Shown here one piece after another: positions 35,728 to 48,313 of a DNA stretch of 64,000 bases. The DNA lies in contig PUFA01000183.1 in the NCBI GenBank assembly GCA_003508835.1, positions 2,728,001-2,792,000 on the forward strand, read 5' to 3'. Within the stretch, counting starts at the first letter, position 1, and each line of letters begins with the position of its first letter. The translations under genes and the position numbers were made by a program. This DNA is from Eonycteris spelaea (Eukaryota; Chordata; Mammalia; Chiroptera; Pteropodidae). The notes beneath the pieces are model-generated. The model ran no database searches, had not been told where the DNA came from, and was given only the letters and a program-made list of their open reading frames with translations.

Positions 35728-37430
35728 AGCATTGCAGTCCCAATATATTTTTACAAGTTTTATATATGTACAGCGTGAGTAATATACTGGATGGTAGATG
35801 AGCCAGCAAGTTCTGAGAAACGATTTTCTTTGAACCTTTCTTTTCTGTCATCTGATTGCTGAATGGCATGAACGTGTGGTCTGCTGGTGAGAGCTGGAAG
35901 GTCTGGGAAGTGATGGCTCTTACTGAGTCAAAATGCGACATAAACACCCTGGGGACATCTGAGGCCTGAGAACCAATTTCAGAGGATTATAAATTGCCAA
36001 GGAAATGTATCTTTAAACATATTGTCTGGAGTAGTTAGAAGGTTTTTCATTTTGTCACTTAAGGTCTATTTTTCCTGTGATACTTCTTTTCCCAGTATTA
36101 TACACATGGCAGGGACTGCTTCCCTGTTTCACTCAAATGCTATTGGAAAAAAACCTATCCGAGGTTTTATGTTACCCCATTGGAGTGTTGTCTGTGAATA
36201 CAGGGCATAAAACAGGAGAAATTGCCTAACTCAATCCACCCTGGAGGCCTGCCACGTTAAAAAGATATACCACAAAACTCGGGTCTGCCCTGGAACTGTT
36301 GGAAAACTGAAAGACTTCAGTGTTTGAGGAAAACTGAATCTCGCTCGATGTAGATAACCTCCCTGGTTGATTGTTGTGTCTATATACAGCATTTTATATT
36401 TGTCAAAGCCTCTCAATACTCATGGTTGATAACTAGCCCTGGAAGAATATTTGTAGCTTGTATTAATTCTTACATTGGAGAAAGATGAAGTACAAAAAAA
36501 GTAGGAGAATAGGGCATTTACTTGCACACCGACTTCCTAATCTACCCAAGTCTGGAGTTGACCGCTGAGGCTTGCTGTACCTCGAAAGCAAAGTATCTGA
36601 ATTGTATGCCACACACAAAAAGTTGCCTCACTTATTTCATCAGTTTTTTCTCCTAATATGCCCTGGTTAATTGTTTATATACTTCACGTTTACTTAGCAA
36701 TAGCAATATATACAGAAAGGGGCACTGCATGTCATAAAAAAAAAATGTGTGAGAAGTTGAAATGGAGAACCTTCTATTTGTTAACTTGGTCTTTTCTTGA
36801 GAAAGGTCCTGCCATTTCACTTCGTTCAGTTCACCCAAGTTTGGTGCCAGGAGGACTCCTGGTTTGAGAATCATGGATTTAAACACTGTTCAAACTGCAT
36901 CAATCCCCAGTTCTGCCTCTCTGCTCTGTGGATCTGCTGACTCACAGCGCCTACCAAAGGCAGTTGAACATTTTCATCACCAGCCTCCCTTCAGGTACTT
37001 CACTGAGCCCCGGACTTCAGATTTTTACCAGTAAGAGAGGAAGGCAGAGGAAGGCTCTTGTTCACGGTGTCATAGGATTCCAATGATGTATTGGGCACTA
37101 CCTGCAATTCCCTGACCATCTTCCATGTGCAAAGTGCCACGCTGGAGATGCAAAGTTTAGAGTGTGATGAACAAACAAGTCCTCTCTCATGAGAGTTCTG
37201 TGGCCTCCCAGTACTCTACCTTCTCCCTGGTTCCAGTTTAGGACAGGCCTATGTGGAGGAGTCAGAATAAGCGAACTGCTGGCTGCTGAGTGAGGAATGG
37301 TGATAACAGAGTGAAATGTGGCATCTGCTTCATCCTGGTTTCTCTCTCCCTGTTTCTCCAAACCATCAGACCTTCCCATATAAACAGGTATGTGTAAAGA
37401 TTAGGGACTTTTTGGAGAAAGAGATGATAG
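35728..37430. other. Unique sequence
   Basis: No repeat or gene recognised in 1.7 kb. Base composition is more balanced than in the L1 region. Frames of up to 99 codons overlap on both strands and carry no motif. Confidence 0.45.
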
Positions 37431-37434
37431 TAAA

Positions 37435-37710
37435 TAACAAAACTTTTATTGAAGTAACATTTGTTTCTATACCAGACATTGTACTAAGTATTTCACACTC
37501 ATTATCTCATTCAATTCTCACAGGAACCTTATTGAGACAGATGTCACTGCTTCCCCATTATGTAGATGGGAAAACTGAGGTATAGAGGTAAAAAAAAAAA
37601 AAAAAAAAACCCTTACTCTTGGGGCACCCAAACAATAAGTGACCGCATCAGAGTTCAAGCCGAGTTCCGACCCCAAAGGATAAGCTCTGAACCAGAGTCT
37701 TATGCACATT
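37435..37710 (-). repeat. MIR-family SINE, reversed, with inserted A run
   Basis: Reversed MIR3/MIRb-like order: 'tttattgaagtaacatttg', 'cattatctcattcaattctc', 'tgtagatgggaaaactgagg'. A 20-base A run (37590-37609) interrupts it, and then 'agagttcaagccgagttccg' follows. The A run sits where MIR has a GGTTAAGTAAC-like segment and probably expanded there. Confidence 0.75.
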
Positions 37711-39340
37711 TCACGTCTAGGAGCACCAAAAAGCATTCTGAAAACTGAAATAACGGCATGAATGAGGGTGTGTAGATTTCTGACTGGGAGGAAAGTCAAA
37801 GCTCAGCTCTGCAGGAACAGAGAGTTTGGGTGTATCACCATGGCCTGCTGGGATCTCCTCTAGATCCATTTGTTTTTATAAACATAGGTACTGCACAGTC
37901 ATTTGAAAACATGTGCTGGCCAGGGCGGAATGTCACCTGATGGTAGCAACCCTCCTGGTGAAACAGACGGGGTGAATGTGGGTCAGCCCTTCCAGTGCAA
38001 GGGAAGGGAAGGTTGATTTTTAGTGGGAATGATGAGGAAAGCAGTTCTGAAATGTTTTTCACAGAAATAGAAACCAGTGAAATAGAAGCTGGTACTCTAC
38101 AGCTTTAGAAAAAGAAAGCACAGGGCAACAGACAGGCAAGCAATTGGCAGCTATCGCTACATTCAGAAACTTGTTATAGTGAGGTCCCTGGGGAGCAAAA
38201 CCATCCCAGCTGAGGCAATAATCAGGCAAGCAGATTTTAGCCTGGCTTCTAGAACCAGTAGAGATAATGCTTGATTTTATTGTAAAGCCTTCCTAATTCT
38301 TCAGGGAAGTGTCCCAGAGGGAGAATGCTTTATGAGTAGCGCAGTCTGCTTCTCCAGCCTTATATCTAGAGGAATTGTATGTAAAGATATGGTTCTACAC
38401 AAGCTTCCTCACCGGCTATAACTTTCTATTTGCCTGACCCTGTTGTTACTGGGTCCTCGATTTAAGGGACATTAACCTGCCCATATGTGTCTGCTAGTGC
38501 TTTGCTGGTCAACTCGTTTAAAGGCTTCTTAGAAAAGGGGCTTTGTGAGTTTTTCTTTTACATGGCTTTTTGCCTTTTTCTCTCTGGTTTCCTCCCTTTT
38601 TCCTCCCCTCACTCTTTCCCTCCACCTGTTTAAAACAGAGGGCTTCAGCTTTTTCTTAGGATCACTTGACAAGCCAGTCAGTCATATTATCTGATAATAT
38701 GTTGTATGAGCCGCCTTCCAGATACAGATTCAGATCTGGGAAATTGCCTGGACTATCCCGTTTCTGAGTTGGGGTTCCAGTGTTCAGCCTCCAGTTAAGT
38801 TAGACATGGGAGCTGCAAATTGCAGTGACTAAGTAGGCTATCTACTTGATGCCTACATCCTACACTGGCCTACGGGAGTAGAGGAGGGTATACTGGACTT
38901 GCCCCCAGTCACTTCCAACAGGTCTGTTCCTTTCTTCTCTTTAAGAAAAAGCAAAATTTCCCTACAATCATGAGGGTGGAAGCCAAGTCCAGCAAATTTT
39001 GAACACACTTCCCTCCTCTGTGTGATTAGTGTTCTTGCTGCCCTGTCTGTGGGCTCTGGTTCCAACCTGTTATTAAGCATAACTAGTTCTGTCTTCATCT
39101 ACTGAGATAAGATGTCTATTACAGCAAGTGGATTTGAGCACAAAATACAGTGTGAGCAGCATATGGAGGGGTTTCAGCCAGTTCAGGTAGCCGATTGGAC
39201 CACTTCACAGAGACTTGGTATAAGGAACAAGGAGAGGGTTTTGTGAAATGCTTTGAGATCTCCCACTGATACCATCACATGATGGGATAACTTGCTGTAA
39301 GAGATTATTTCTGCTGCAGAAAGAATTTGGGGATATGGTT
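37710..39340. other. Unique sequence
   Basis: Nothing recognised. Repeat-poor, with moderate GC content and no coding frame above 93 codons. Confidence 0.45.
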
Positions 39341-39500
39341 TAAACATGTTTTGGCTTAGAATCAAAAAGCCAGGTTTTAGTCTAGTCTTTTTTGAGTAGT
39401 TTTGTAGCCTTAGGCATCTCTGAGCCACAGCTTCCTGAAGATCTTAGTTGCATAATCACACCTTATAGAACCACAGTGAGGCTCGCATCACAGGAGGAAA
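39340..39500 (+). repeat. Probable MIR SINE, eroded
   Basis: The order 'ttttagtctagtc', 'tagccttaggcatctctgag', 'tgagccacagcttcctgaag' is MIR-like but strongly diverged. Confidence 0.45.
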
Positions 39501-39859
39501 TGTGTGAGATATTGGTTTGTAAACTGGAAAACAGCACAGATAAAAGTGGATATTGGCCTCTATTCTGAGGCAGGAGAACCAAGGCATAGAGAAGAAAAGT
39601 ATAAGTTGGAAACCATTACCCAGTGTGAGTTTCTGGGAGAATAAGGCAGGCCTCTGTAGATTCTCCCAGGGTCTTTCTTTCTGGAATGAGCTGCTATATC
39701 AGTAGTAGGAACACAGAAAATGCTGTTCTTCTTAGTGATGACATGGCCAGTTCTACAACCAGCTGTGATAGAACTCAGCCTAAATTATTTACTTGAAATC
39801 ATTTCATTGCTAGACCTCAAATCGCCTAGCTATCCCTCGACTCATTGGAGAGAGAGCAA

Positions 39860-40112
39860 GAGTAGTGCTAAGATCATGGACCATGGGACTGGATTGCTTG
39901 GGTGTGAGACCATCTCTATATCCCCTACTTAGGTAACTTTAAGCAAATGACATGGCCTATCTGTGTTTCAGTTTACCTATCTGTAAAATGGAGCTAAAAT
40001 TACTATCTGTCTGATAGTGTTGCAGGAATAAAGTAATGAATGTAAAGTACTTTGAATAAGCTTTGACATGCAGTAAGTTAAGGGTGGCTATCATTCTTTT
40101 CCAATACATTTT
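39860..40112 (+). repeat. MIR SINE, near full length
   Basis: Clear MIR: 'gactggattgcttgggtgtg', 'cttaggtaactttaagcaaa', 'gtttacctatctgtaaaatg', then 'aatgaatgtaaagtactttg'. The highly conserved core is intact. Confidence 0.9.
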
Positions 40113-40389
40113 TCACTCCTAAAAAATGAAAACTTGTGCTCTAAATTGTGGAGAGAAATGGATTTTTTTAGGCATAATGGAGAATGAATTTCAAGTTTGC
40201 TTCAAGAAATCTAATCCCTCTTCTCCCGCTCCAGTGTAAAGTGTGTGACATGCCAAGATCTGTTAGATGATAGGCTCCAGTGGAACCAAAATGGTGAGCA
40301 TATGCACTCGGATGCCTGGGAATGTGGAATGATGAGGTCTCCTCTCCCTGGTGGAGCCCAAGACTGGATGAAGACAGCATGGCCGAATC

Positions 40390-40555
40390 CAGTTTCCTCC
40401 ATCCATGACCTTGAACATCTGTCTTATACCTTTGTGTCTCACTTCCTAAACTTTGCAATGGGAGAATAGTACCTGTCCCACAGGGTTGCTACTTAGAGTA
40501 GGGCACATAGTAGATATATAATAAATTTTAGCTATTACTATTATTATTATACCAT
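40390..40555 (+). repeat. MIR SINE
   Basis: The 3' half of MIR: 'atgaccttgaacatctgtct', 'tttgcaatgggagaatagta', 'cacatagtagatatataata', ending in ATT-rich text. This is the third MIR-like copy within 1.2 kb. Confidence 0.75.
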
Positions 40556-43550
40556 TCACCATTCCCCAACTTTGTGATTCTGAGTTTTGAGAAATTAAAT
40601 AATTTTATTTTTTTAGGTTAAAGTAGAAGAACAAGAGTCAGATAAATGCAGCTTAACATTCTATTTTTCATTAAAGACAAGAAGAGAAATGCCACATCAC
40701 AATAAGGTATTTATTCCTACAGTGGAACAATATCTACAATTGTCAATTCCTGACACTTTTTAAATGAATAACAGTGAGTTGTTTGAGTTTCATACATTGA
40801 AAGCCCAATGCCCGTTAGACATTCTTAATTTTTCTTTAATAAACTGACTCAGCAGACATGGTGACCCTTGTCTTTGTTTTTGACATCAGGTATTGAGGAT
40901 AAGGGGTACCGAATCAATGTTTACTGATTCCAGATGCTCTGAAGCACTACTTCCACTTTTGCTATGGGTCAGCACAGCTCCATATCTGGAGGCTATATAT
41001 TTTTGAAAATTGCTCATCAGAATATTTAATAAATGACAAGAACCGAAAAATGCCAAGTGATTTTCAATGTTTCCAAAGAGCCCCATGCAGCTGGTGATGT
41101 TAGTCAGGTCAGCGCCATCAAGCTTTGGATCAGGCGAAAAAAAGTCGTAAAATGAGTCAACTGACAGTGTGGAAAAGACGAGACAGCATGATTTTTCTCT
41201 TCTAACTTCTCCAGCAAAACTGTCCAGAGCTGTCCCTGCAGACAGAGTGTTTGGTTTCTGACATGCTGGGAGGGTCCCTAGAGAATGTTAGAAGGCAGAC
41301 TAGGCTGCCTGAGTCAAAGGGCCAGTATCAGTAAAGTTAGCACAAGATTTAATAGCGCTGGAACATACCCACCACTCTCTTTCTCTGGCCTGATAATCCA
41401 AGGCAAATAAGGGAAGAGCAGAGACTCAGGTGGCTTTTAGCCTTTTCAAAATTTCATCAGGTCAAACAGAAATGTGTATCAATGTTATCCAGACTATACC
41501 ACTGTTTGTTTTTAAGAGTTTAAGATTAAACTAATGACTGGCCTAGCACGGCAGATATTTTTGCCTTTGCTGGAAACAAGACAGAAATTTGAGAAGAAAG
41601 AAGGGTCTTTGGGGAGACTGGGTTTCCTTGGGTATCCTCTAAGAGTTGCCAAGCAGCAGACAGGATCTACTTCCTGACACCCTAAACACTGCTATCTCCT
41701 TCATAATAACCTGCTAATGTAAAGGGAGCAAATTTGTAAATGTTTTATGCCTTATTAATAAAATTATTCAAGCCCAGGAAATATGAGGGTTAAATGCCTT
41801 GCTTTTATAAACATATTGTGATGGGAAAGAAGATTTTAGATATTATGTGGAAAAATGCCGTAAAAAGTGCTGAATTCGCCCATTTCATTCCATTGAATTG
41901 TTCAGCAATTATGGTCATCCCCAATGCCCTAAAAAATCAAAGTACATGATAAAACCCCAATAAAGGGATATCAACTGCTATGGTACTAAACAAAGGACAC
42001 ATCCATTTTAAAAGCATTTAAAACTATATCAAAAGAAGTCATATTGAAGAGAGACTGTAGTTCTAAAATCATTTGCTATATGACTACACTTAAATTTTAA
42101 CTTGAAGCTAAATGTTGCAAAGTTAAATCAATCTTATCTGATCACAAAGGGAATTTACACTCTTTTATTTGGGGTAGATGGAACCTTTGGCACAGTCTAG
42201 AATTTATTAAGACTCCTGTCCCACAGGAACAGTTAACTCTTTGATCCTAGCATACTCTCACCTCCTAGAAGAATTATTTAAGTTATATGTCCCTTTTTTT
42301 TTTTGCTCCATGCCCAGCGGGCACAGACACATAATTTCTCTTTCTCCTCTGTCTCTCTGTCTCTCCCTCTCTCTCCTTCTCTGAAGTTTCTAAAGCAGTT
42401 CCTTCAGCTTTAGTTTTCTTTTTCTAAATTTAAAAACGTGGCTTCTGGCTATAAAAATGTCTCCCCCACCTTCAGCAGCCCCAGTCCCCTGGGGCTGTTA
42501 TTGGCATGATCTGTAAATTAACCGAAGTCCCTTAGAGCCCTCAGTTAGCTATTAGTCAGACATTAGCAGCAGTGTTTACTCTTGTGTAATCTTCAGTTGT
42601 TATTTAATTTGATGCTCGTCAGCATTAAAAAAAAAAAAAAAAAAAAAAAGCATGTTCAGCAAATCCTTGGCACAAGCAGTTTGGTTTCTTTCCAGTTCCC
42701 CTCCCCCACCTTGACCCAAATCAAGCTCAATTTCTCTAAGTAAAGGCTTTCTAATATTTTTAATTTGTTAGTGCAGTTTGCTCTCTTCTCAAGGAAATAG
42801 AGTTTGCTTTCTGTGGCACTCCAACTACATTTACCCAGAGGCCCTTGTTTTGCGTCCCCATCCCACCTTACATCAAAGAGAGCGAACTGTAAATTGTATA
42901 GTTTTTGTTTCTTGTTGCTCTGGCAGTTATTTGTGAGTGATGTAAGATGGGAAGCATCCTCAAACTCAGATTTGGAAGATGATGGTGTGGCCCCCTGAGA
43001 AAAATTCACTGAAAAGTAACTTTGAAGGTCTGCCCAGTGGTGGACTAAAAGCTGAACATATCACATCATAATTCATGCACAACTTTGTTCTTTTGAACCT
43101 TCATCCTCAGCTGCCACCACCTCTAAAAATAAATAGAGGCCTGGACATTCTACGGTGTTCTGGAGTGCCTTTCCTTGCTCCTTTCATAATGTGAAATCCA
43201 TCCTTGTCCAGCAGGAGGACTTCTCTAAGGCATCATAAAGGCAGAAGGAAATGCCAACTTCAAGTGGAAAAGAGACTCAGGTTCAAATCACAATCAACAT
43301 TATTAAGGAATAAGAACGCAGAGAAAAAATTATGAGACTACCTTCAAAAGAAGCTGCGAGCAGTTCCCCCATCCCAATCCTCCCATTTCTGTGCATCTCG
43401 GTAAGAAGAACCATCTACTTTAGTCCAGGGGCTTTGGTTAATTGCACCACTCAATATGCGGTTTCAGTGCCAAGAAAGAAATATCACCTTTAAATCTCAC
43501 GCTTCCTTGGGTGATGAAGTCAAAGGAATGTGCACACCTAAACTATCAAC
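40555..43550. other. Unique sequence, about 3 kb, repeat-free
   Basis: No gene or interspersed repeat recognised. This long stretch is nearly repeat-free except for a CT-rich patch at about 42340-42385 and a 23-base A run at 42627-42649. The 117-codon minus frame 42656-43009 has no recognisable motif and is overlapped by a plus frame. The AT-motif-rich part at 42440-42626 is discussed as a candidate conserved element. Confidence 0.5.
42627..42649. repeat. Poly-A run, 23 bases
   Basis: A pure A tract follows GTCAGCATT. I see no retroposon body upstream that would explain it as a tail. Confidence 0.95.
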
Positions 43551-43554
43551 AAAA

Positions 43555-44415
43555 TAAGAAAAAAATGAAAAAAATGAAAAAAAAAAAACCCTACCAAATG
43601 GGAGAAGATACTCACAAATGATAATTCTGATAAAAGGTTATGTCCAAAATATATAAGAAACTCATGTAGCTTAACAGCAAAAAACAAACAAACAAACAAA
43701 CAACCTAATTAAAAATAGACAGAGGACCTGAATAGACGCTTCTAAGAAAAGACTTGAAAATAACCAACAGATATATGGAAAGATGTTCAACATCACTAAT
43801 CATCAAGGAAAATGCAAATCAAAATCACAATGAAAATCACCTCACACATGTCAGAATAGTTGTCATAAGAAAAATCAACAAATAAAATGTTTGGCGAGAA
43901 TGTGGAGAAAAAAGGACCCTTGTACACTGTTGGTGAGATTGCAAATTGGTGCACCCACTATGGAAAACATTTGAAGATTCCTCAAAATTTAAATTATAGA
44001 TTGCCATATGACCCAAAATTCCACTTCTGGGTATTCATACAAAAACAACAAAAACACTACTTAAAAAAAATAGATACCCAGCCCTATGTTCATTGCAGCA
44101 TATTATACAGTAGCAAGGATAGGGATGCAACCTATGCGTCTATTGATAGATGAATCATATATAATAAATATTACTGAGCATAAAAAAAGAATGAAATCTT
44201 GCTATTTGTGACAACATGGATGAACCTAGAAGGTATTATTTTAAATGAAATAAGTCAATCAAAGAAAGACAAATACTATATGATTCCACATAGGTGAAAA
44301 TCTAAAAAAAAAAAGTTAATAAACAAAATGAAAGAACTCATAGATATAGAGAACAAGTTGATGCCAAAAAGGAGGGGTTGGAAAGATAGGTGACATTATT
44401 TTAAAAAGTGTAACC
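43555..44415 (+). mobile_element. L1 3' part, truncated at both ends
   Basis: Begins in ORF2 ('aaatgggagaagatactcac', 'cctgaatagacgcttctaag'). Plus frame 43887-44153 resembles the ORF2p C-terminus (for example NLNYRLPYDPKFHFWVFIQK). It fades at about 44415 before a proper 3' UTR end or poly-A tail. AAAC and A runs have expanded inside it. Non-functional. Confidence 0.85.
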
Positions 44416-46365
44416 CAAAGAGGAGAAAGGAGTTTGAGTCAGCCAGGTTTCAACTCACTCTTCTATCTTTTCTTCTAAATTTGACTTTATGTTTCATTGT
44501 ATCTCAGCTTTCCTCTGTCTCCTGGCGACAGAAATCAGGATTCTCTCCCATACACCACCAGGGAAGAACCTACTGCTAAGAATCCTAAATGTGAGAGGTA
44601 TCACTACTATGTCTCCAACAGCACTCTAAGAAGAGCAAGGGCATATGGGACAAGAAAAAGAAAAAAGGAAAGTAGAGCCACTGGTGACTGAGGCTCATCT
44701 AACTGCTACAAATAAACAAATACCAAAAGATGCAATTTAGTTCTCTCAGACAGGAAGGAGATCCTGGACTGAATCCACATAGAGTTCATGGTTGGATTTC
44801 TAGAAAACCTCAGTGAGGCGAATTGTGTGTTATTAACTCAAGCTGTAACTATCTTGGGGGTCAACAGATCTATCTGATCTCAAGTTCAAGTGTACACTGG
44901 TGCGCCGTGGTTAGAGGCCAGGGTCACTGCGGGCTAGTCCTGAGATCTCCAGTGCAGTCTTGCAGGCGCATAGGCCCCTGTCACTGACCGTCAGCTCCCT
45001 GTTCTCCCTTATGCTCATGTCTGTCACCACCTAGGCTCCAAAATGCACTTTTTACTACACTAATTAAAAAGTTCTACAACTTTCTTGAACCATCTCGAAC
45101 ATGCCAAAAGACAGGGCTCCATAGACAAGGACTTTCGCACTCACTCCCAGACAACAGCCTTCTTCAGCAAAATCTGCCCAGATCCCTTGAGCACCCACAC
45201 GGCACTGTTAATAAAGGGAGCTCTGCTGTAGGCCCGTTCCTCTTTTGTCATTTTCCTGCCGAGTCACCCTACCATCGGCAGACAAGATTATTCTTCGTTT
45301 TCTTTTCACAATTCTTTCAACTGCCTCTTCAAATTCCCTTTCTTACTCATCCTCAATCCAACTTGCTCATTTAATACTGCCAGGATCCAGTTTATGGAGT
45401 TGTGCATGCCTTTAAAGCTCCTCAAAGGAGACCCCTTGACAAATAGAAAATGGAAAATTTTTTAGACAGATGTGCCATTTAATTTGAGGTGTCACCATCA
45501 TCAACAATATTCAACCCATTTTTCCCCATTAGGTACCTGAATGTGTGCACGCACAGGCACTGAGCTGTGTCCTTGCTTTCTCTTTGCACAGCACATTTTG
45601 TGCATGTGTCTATTCACTGAGGTATGTCCAGCTTTCTGGGCGTCCTAGCAGCAGCTTCGTCTGCTGGGGGCGCCTACCTAGGACCTTGCACTAGTCAATG
45701 AGAAGTCAAATACATTGACTGCACAGTGTTGGGAAGCCATTTCCTCCAGTTCACACGGAAAGTTTTGGGTGCACCCCGAAAGGTCAGCCAGGCATGTGAG
45801 TTAAGTCTGCAAAAGAAGGTTGACATGCAAGCCTTCCACATTCTGCGTTTACTCTGTTTATTCTATCAACCCTGTCTATCCTTTCGACTCTGGTTTCTCA
45901 GCGGAACAACTCATCACACTACATCCAGGTTGTAGAACACGTAGAAAATATCCAAAAGAACCATCGAGAACACGGTCCTGCTGATTCATTCACTAAGCCA
46001 TTTGTTAGCTAGCTAATTTGGGATTTCTCTTTTCCACAATATTTCAACACTTAGGGTATTAAAACTGCCAGCTGTTCTCATCTTTAAACAAATTATCCTG
46101 GATAATTGGAATGTAAATAAGTCACTGTTAAACGTCCCTTCAGAAACATGCCTGACCAAAATAATCAGTCGATGAAATAATTTAGAAATCCAGACCATGC
46201 AAAAGAAACATGTAAAAATGTTAAGTACGGAATCACCAGTACTTGGTGCTGCCGACTTGGTTTTCTAACATTTAAAATGTATGACCAAATGATGCATAAC
46301 TTCTGAAATATTATTGCACCAAAAAATAAATTACAAATGTCTATCAAAAAAACAAACTGGGCATG
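44415..46365. other. Unique sequence with a CpG-retaining patch
   Basis: No gene recognised. Between about 44880 and 45300 CpG dinucleotides are commoner than in surrounding DNA, and an AATAAA occurs near 45211. This could be an unrecognised LTR or retrocopy, but I found no clear ends. The rest looks unique. Confidence 0.4.
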
Positions 46366-46369
46366 GCAT

Positions 46370-46590
46370 CGCAGAGAGACTAGAGAATCAGAGATCTGGA
46401 CTCAAACTGGATTCCATGCATGCTATGCAACTTGGGAAAAAATGCCATATTCTCACTAAAACTCGGTGCTCTCATCTCTAAAGTGGGTTGATCAGAGTCA
46501 TCCTCTAATTCAGTGGATTGATGGGGATTAAAATGAAGAAATGCATGTAAAACACTTGACTCACTAAAGTTTCTACCTCATAGTACATAC
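46370..46590 (+). repeat. MIR SINE, near full length
   Basis: MIR order: 'gggcatggcatcgcagagag', 'gatctggactcaaactggat', 'tatgcaacttgggaaaaaat', 'ctcatctctaaagtgggttg', 'aatgcatgtaaaacacttga'. Confidence 0.8.
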
Positions 46591-46810
46591 TTAAATGAAA
46601 ACTACTAAACTCACTCTTGTCTTATAGATAATGTCTTTAAAAACTGGGAACTTAATTTTAAAACTTAGGAAACAATGAAGACCTCTTCATTGTATCTAAC
46701 CCCCAAACCAGTAATGGAACAGCTAGGAAACCCAGATCACCCAGAGAAGACTTGTTGAAGTTCCAGGAATAAAGCTCATGCTTGACTGGCACTCAATAAA
46801 CATTTATCGA

Positions 46811-47338
46811 TACAGCCCCCGCCTAACCCACAAGGAGTATGGTCCAAGATCCCCAGTCAATTGCCTAAAACTGCAGATAGGACTGAATCCCATATATTAC
46901 TTTTTTTTCCCTATGCATACATACCTTTTCACTTAAAGGAAGAACTTTACAAGCTTCTTTTTGCACATTCGAATTGCCAGCATCACTACTCTTGCACTTC
47001 GGAGGGTCATTATTAAGTAAAATAAGGGTTACTCGACACAAGCACTATGAACTGTAACGGTCAGTTTTGATAATCCAGATAACGTACTGACTAAGTGACG
47101 TGACTAACTACAGGGAATATACACGTGTGGAAATGCTGAACAAAGGGATGATTGTCCTGGGGGATTGATTGGAGTTATATATGCAAGCTTTCATCACATT
47201 ACTCAGAGAATAGCGCACAATTTAAAAACTTATGCATTGTTTATTTCTGGAATATCTCCATTAATATTTTCAGACCATTGTTGATCACAGTTAACTGAAA
47301 CCTCAGAAAGAAAACTGTGAAATAAAGGGAGATTACTG
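46811..47338 (-). mobile_element. Nonautonomous Tigger (pogo-type Tc1/mariner) DNA transposon
   Basis: The element is 46813-47338, preceded by TA (46811-46812). The left end starts CAGCCCCCGCCTAACC and continues 'ggtccaagatccccagtcaa'. The right end, read on the minus strand, starts CAGTAATCTCCCTTTATTTC, matching Tigger3/4-like ends. Between them, on the minus strand, lies the start of the transposase frame (near 47010) followed by text like the Tigger 5' leader. Most of the transposase is deleted and the start region is frameshifted. The right-hand TA has become AA. Confidence 0.8.
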
Positions 47339-48203
47339 AACTCATCTTGGTTTCTTCATGTTTTAAAAACAAAACGTCTAGAAAAGAATTACAGATTCGC
47401 TTGTTGGTTATTCCTGAAAATATTATGACATCATGTAAAAATTCAAAAGACCTACCACTAAAAAGAAGTCATGTACTAATTTTGCTTAAAAGATCAGAAT
47501 ACCTAAACATAAGCATTGAGTGAAAACAAGAATTCATAATGTATATAATCCAGAACTGAGAAAGATTTTCCTAGAAATAGAGCCTCATCAACTTCATCGG
47601 AGAATTTCTTCATCTGCCATCCTTGACTCCACAGGGTAGAAGACAAATGCCGGGAAGGTGTCTGTGGTTCCCAGTGGAGACCACCAACCTTTCCCATTTA
47701 GCCCAAGAAGTTACCAATTAGAATATTTAAATATTTACAGTTAAATTACAGATGATCTCTTCATAAGAATCCACACATAGTGTAAGAAAATTGAGAAAGT
47801 CCATTTAGTGTTTATTTCTTTTTATCAAAGTAGAGTTCTCAATGTGACAATGATTAAGCTGTAGGGGAGGCTTTTACAGAGTTTACTTATGGCTTTATTA
47901 CTAACTAATTGAAATAAATCATTTGGCTTTTTAAATCTTCCTTTAATTTTGTCTAGAAATTACCATTTTGTTAGTATTCTTTCCCATATGGGGCTAAAGA
48001 AGAAGCAAGATTCAAAGAATTCAATAAGCCCATTATTAATTTATGCTGATCTTTCTTCTAGATACTAAATATAAAAATGAAAGTACCTCTATCCTGAGAA
48101 TAAGTCCCTGATCTTTTAAAATGAGCCACTTGCTCTTCACTAAATGTCAAATAAATTGATCTTGAGAACATTTAAAATTCCATGCTGTGTGGCTGCGTGG
48201 TGC

Positions 48204-48207
<4 letters not shown>
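47339..48207. other. Unique sequence
   Basis: No gene or repeat recognised. Short frames only. Confidence 0.45.
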
Positions 48208-48208
<1 letters not shown>

Positions 48209-48301
<93 letters not shown>

Positions 48302-48313
48302 CTCTCTCTCTCC
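48209..48313. repeat. Compound (CA)n(TC)n microsatellite
   Basis: CA units at 48209-48247 run into TC units with small TTC/CCTC interruptions to about 48313. The TC half is a purine/pyrimidine mirror tract. The Arg-Glu and Cys-Val runs in the minus frame 48172-48447 come from this tract. Confidence 0.97.

Noticed and set aside
42656..43009. A 117-codon minus-strand frame as a gene
   Set aside because: The sequence is unique and has no domain or recognisable homology. An overlapping plus-strand frame covers the same bases.
44497..44691. A small basic protein after the L1 at 43555
   Set aside because: Short and without a motif. Its basic end comes from an A/G-rich run.
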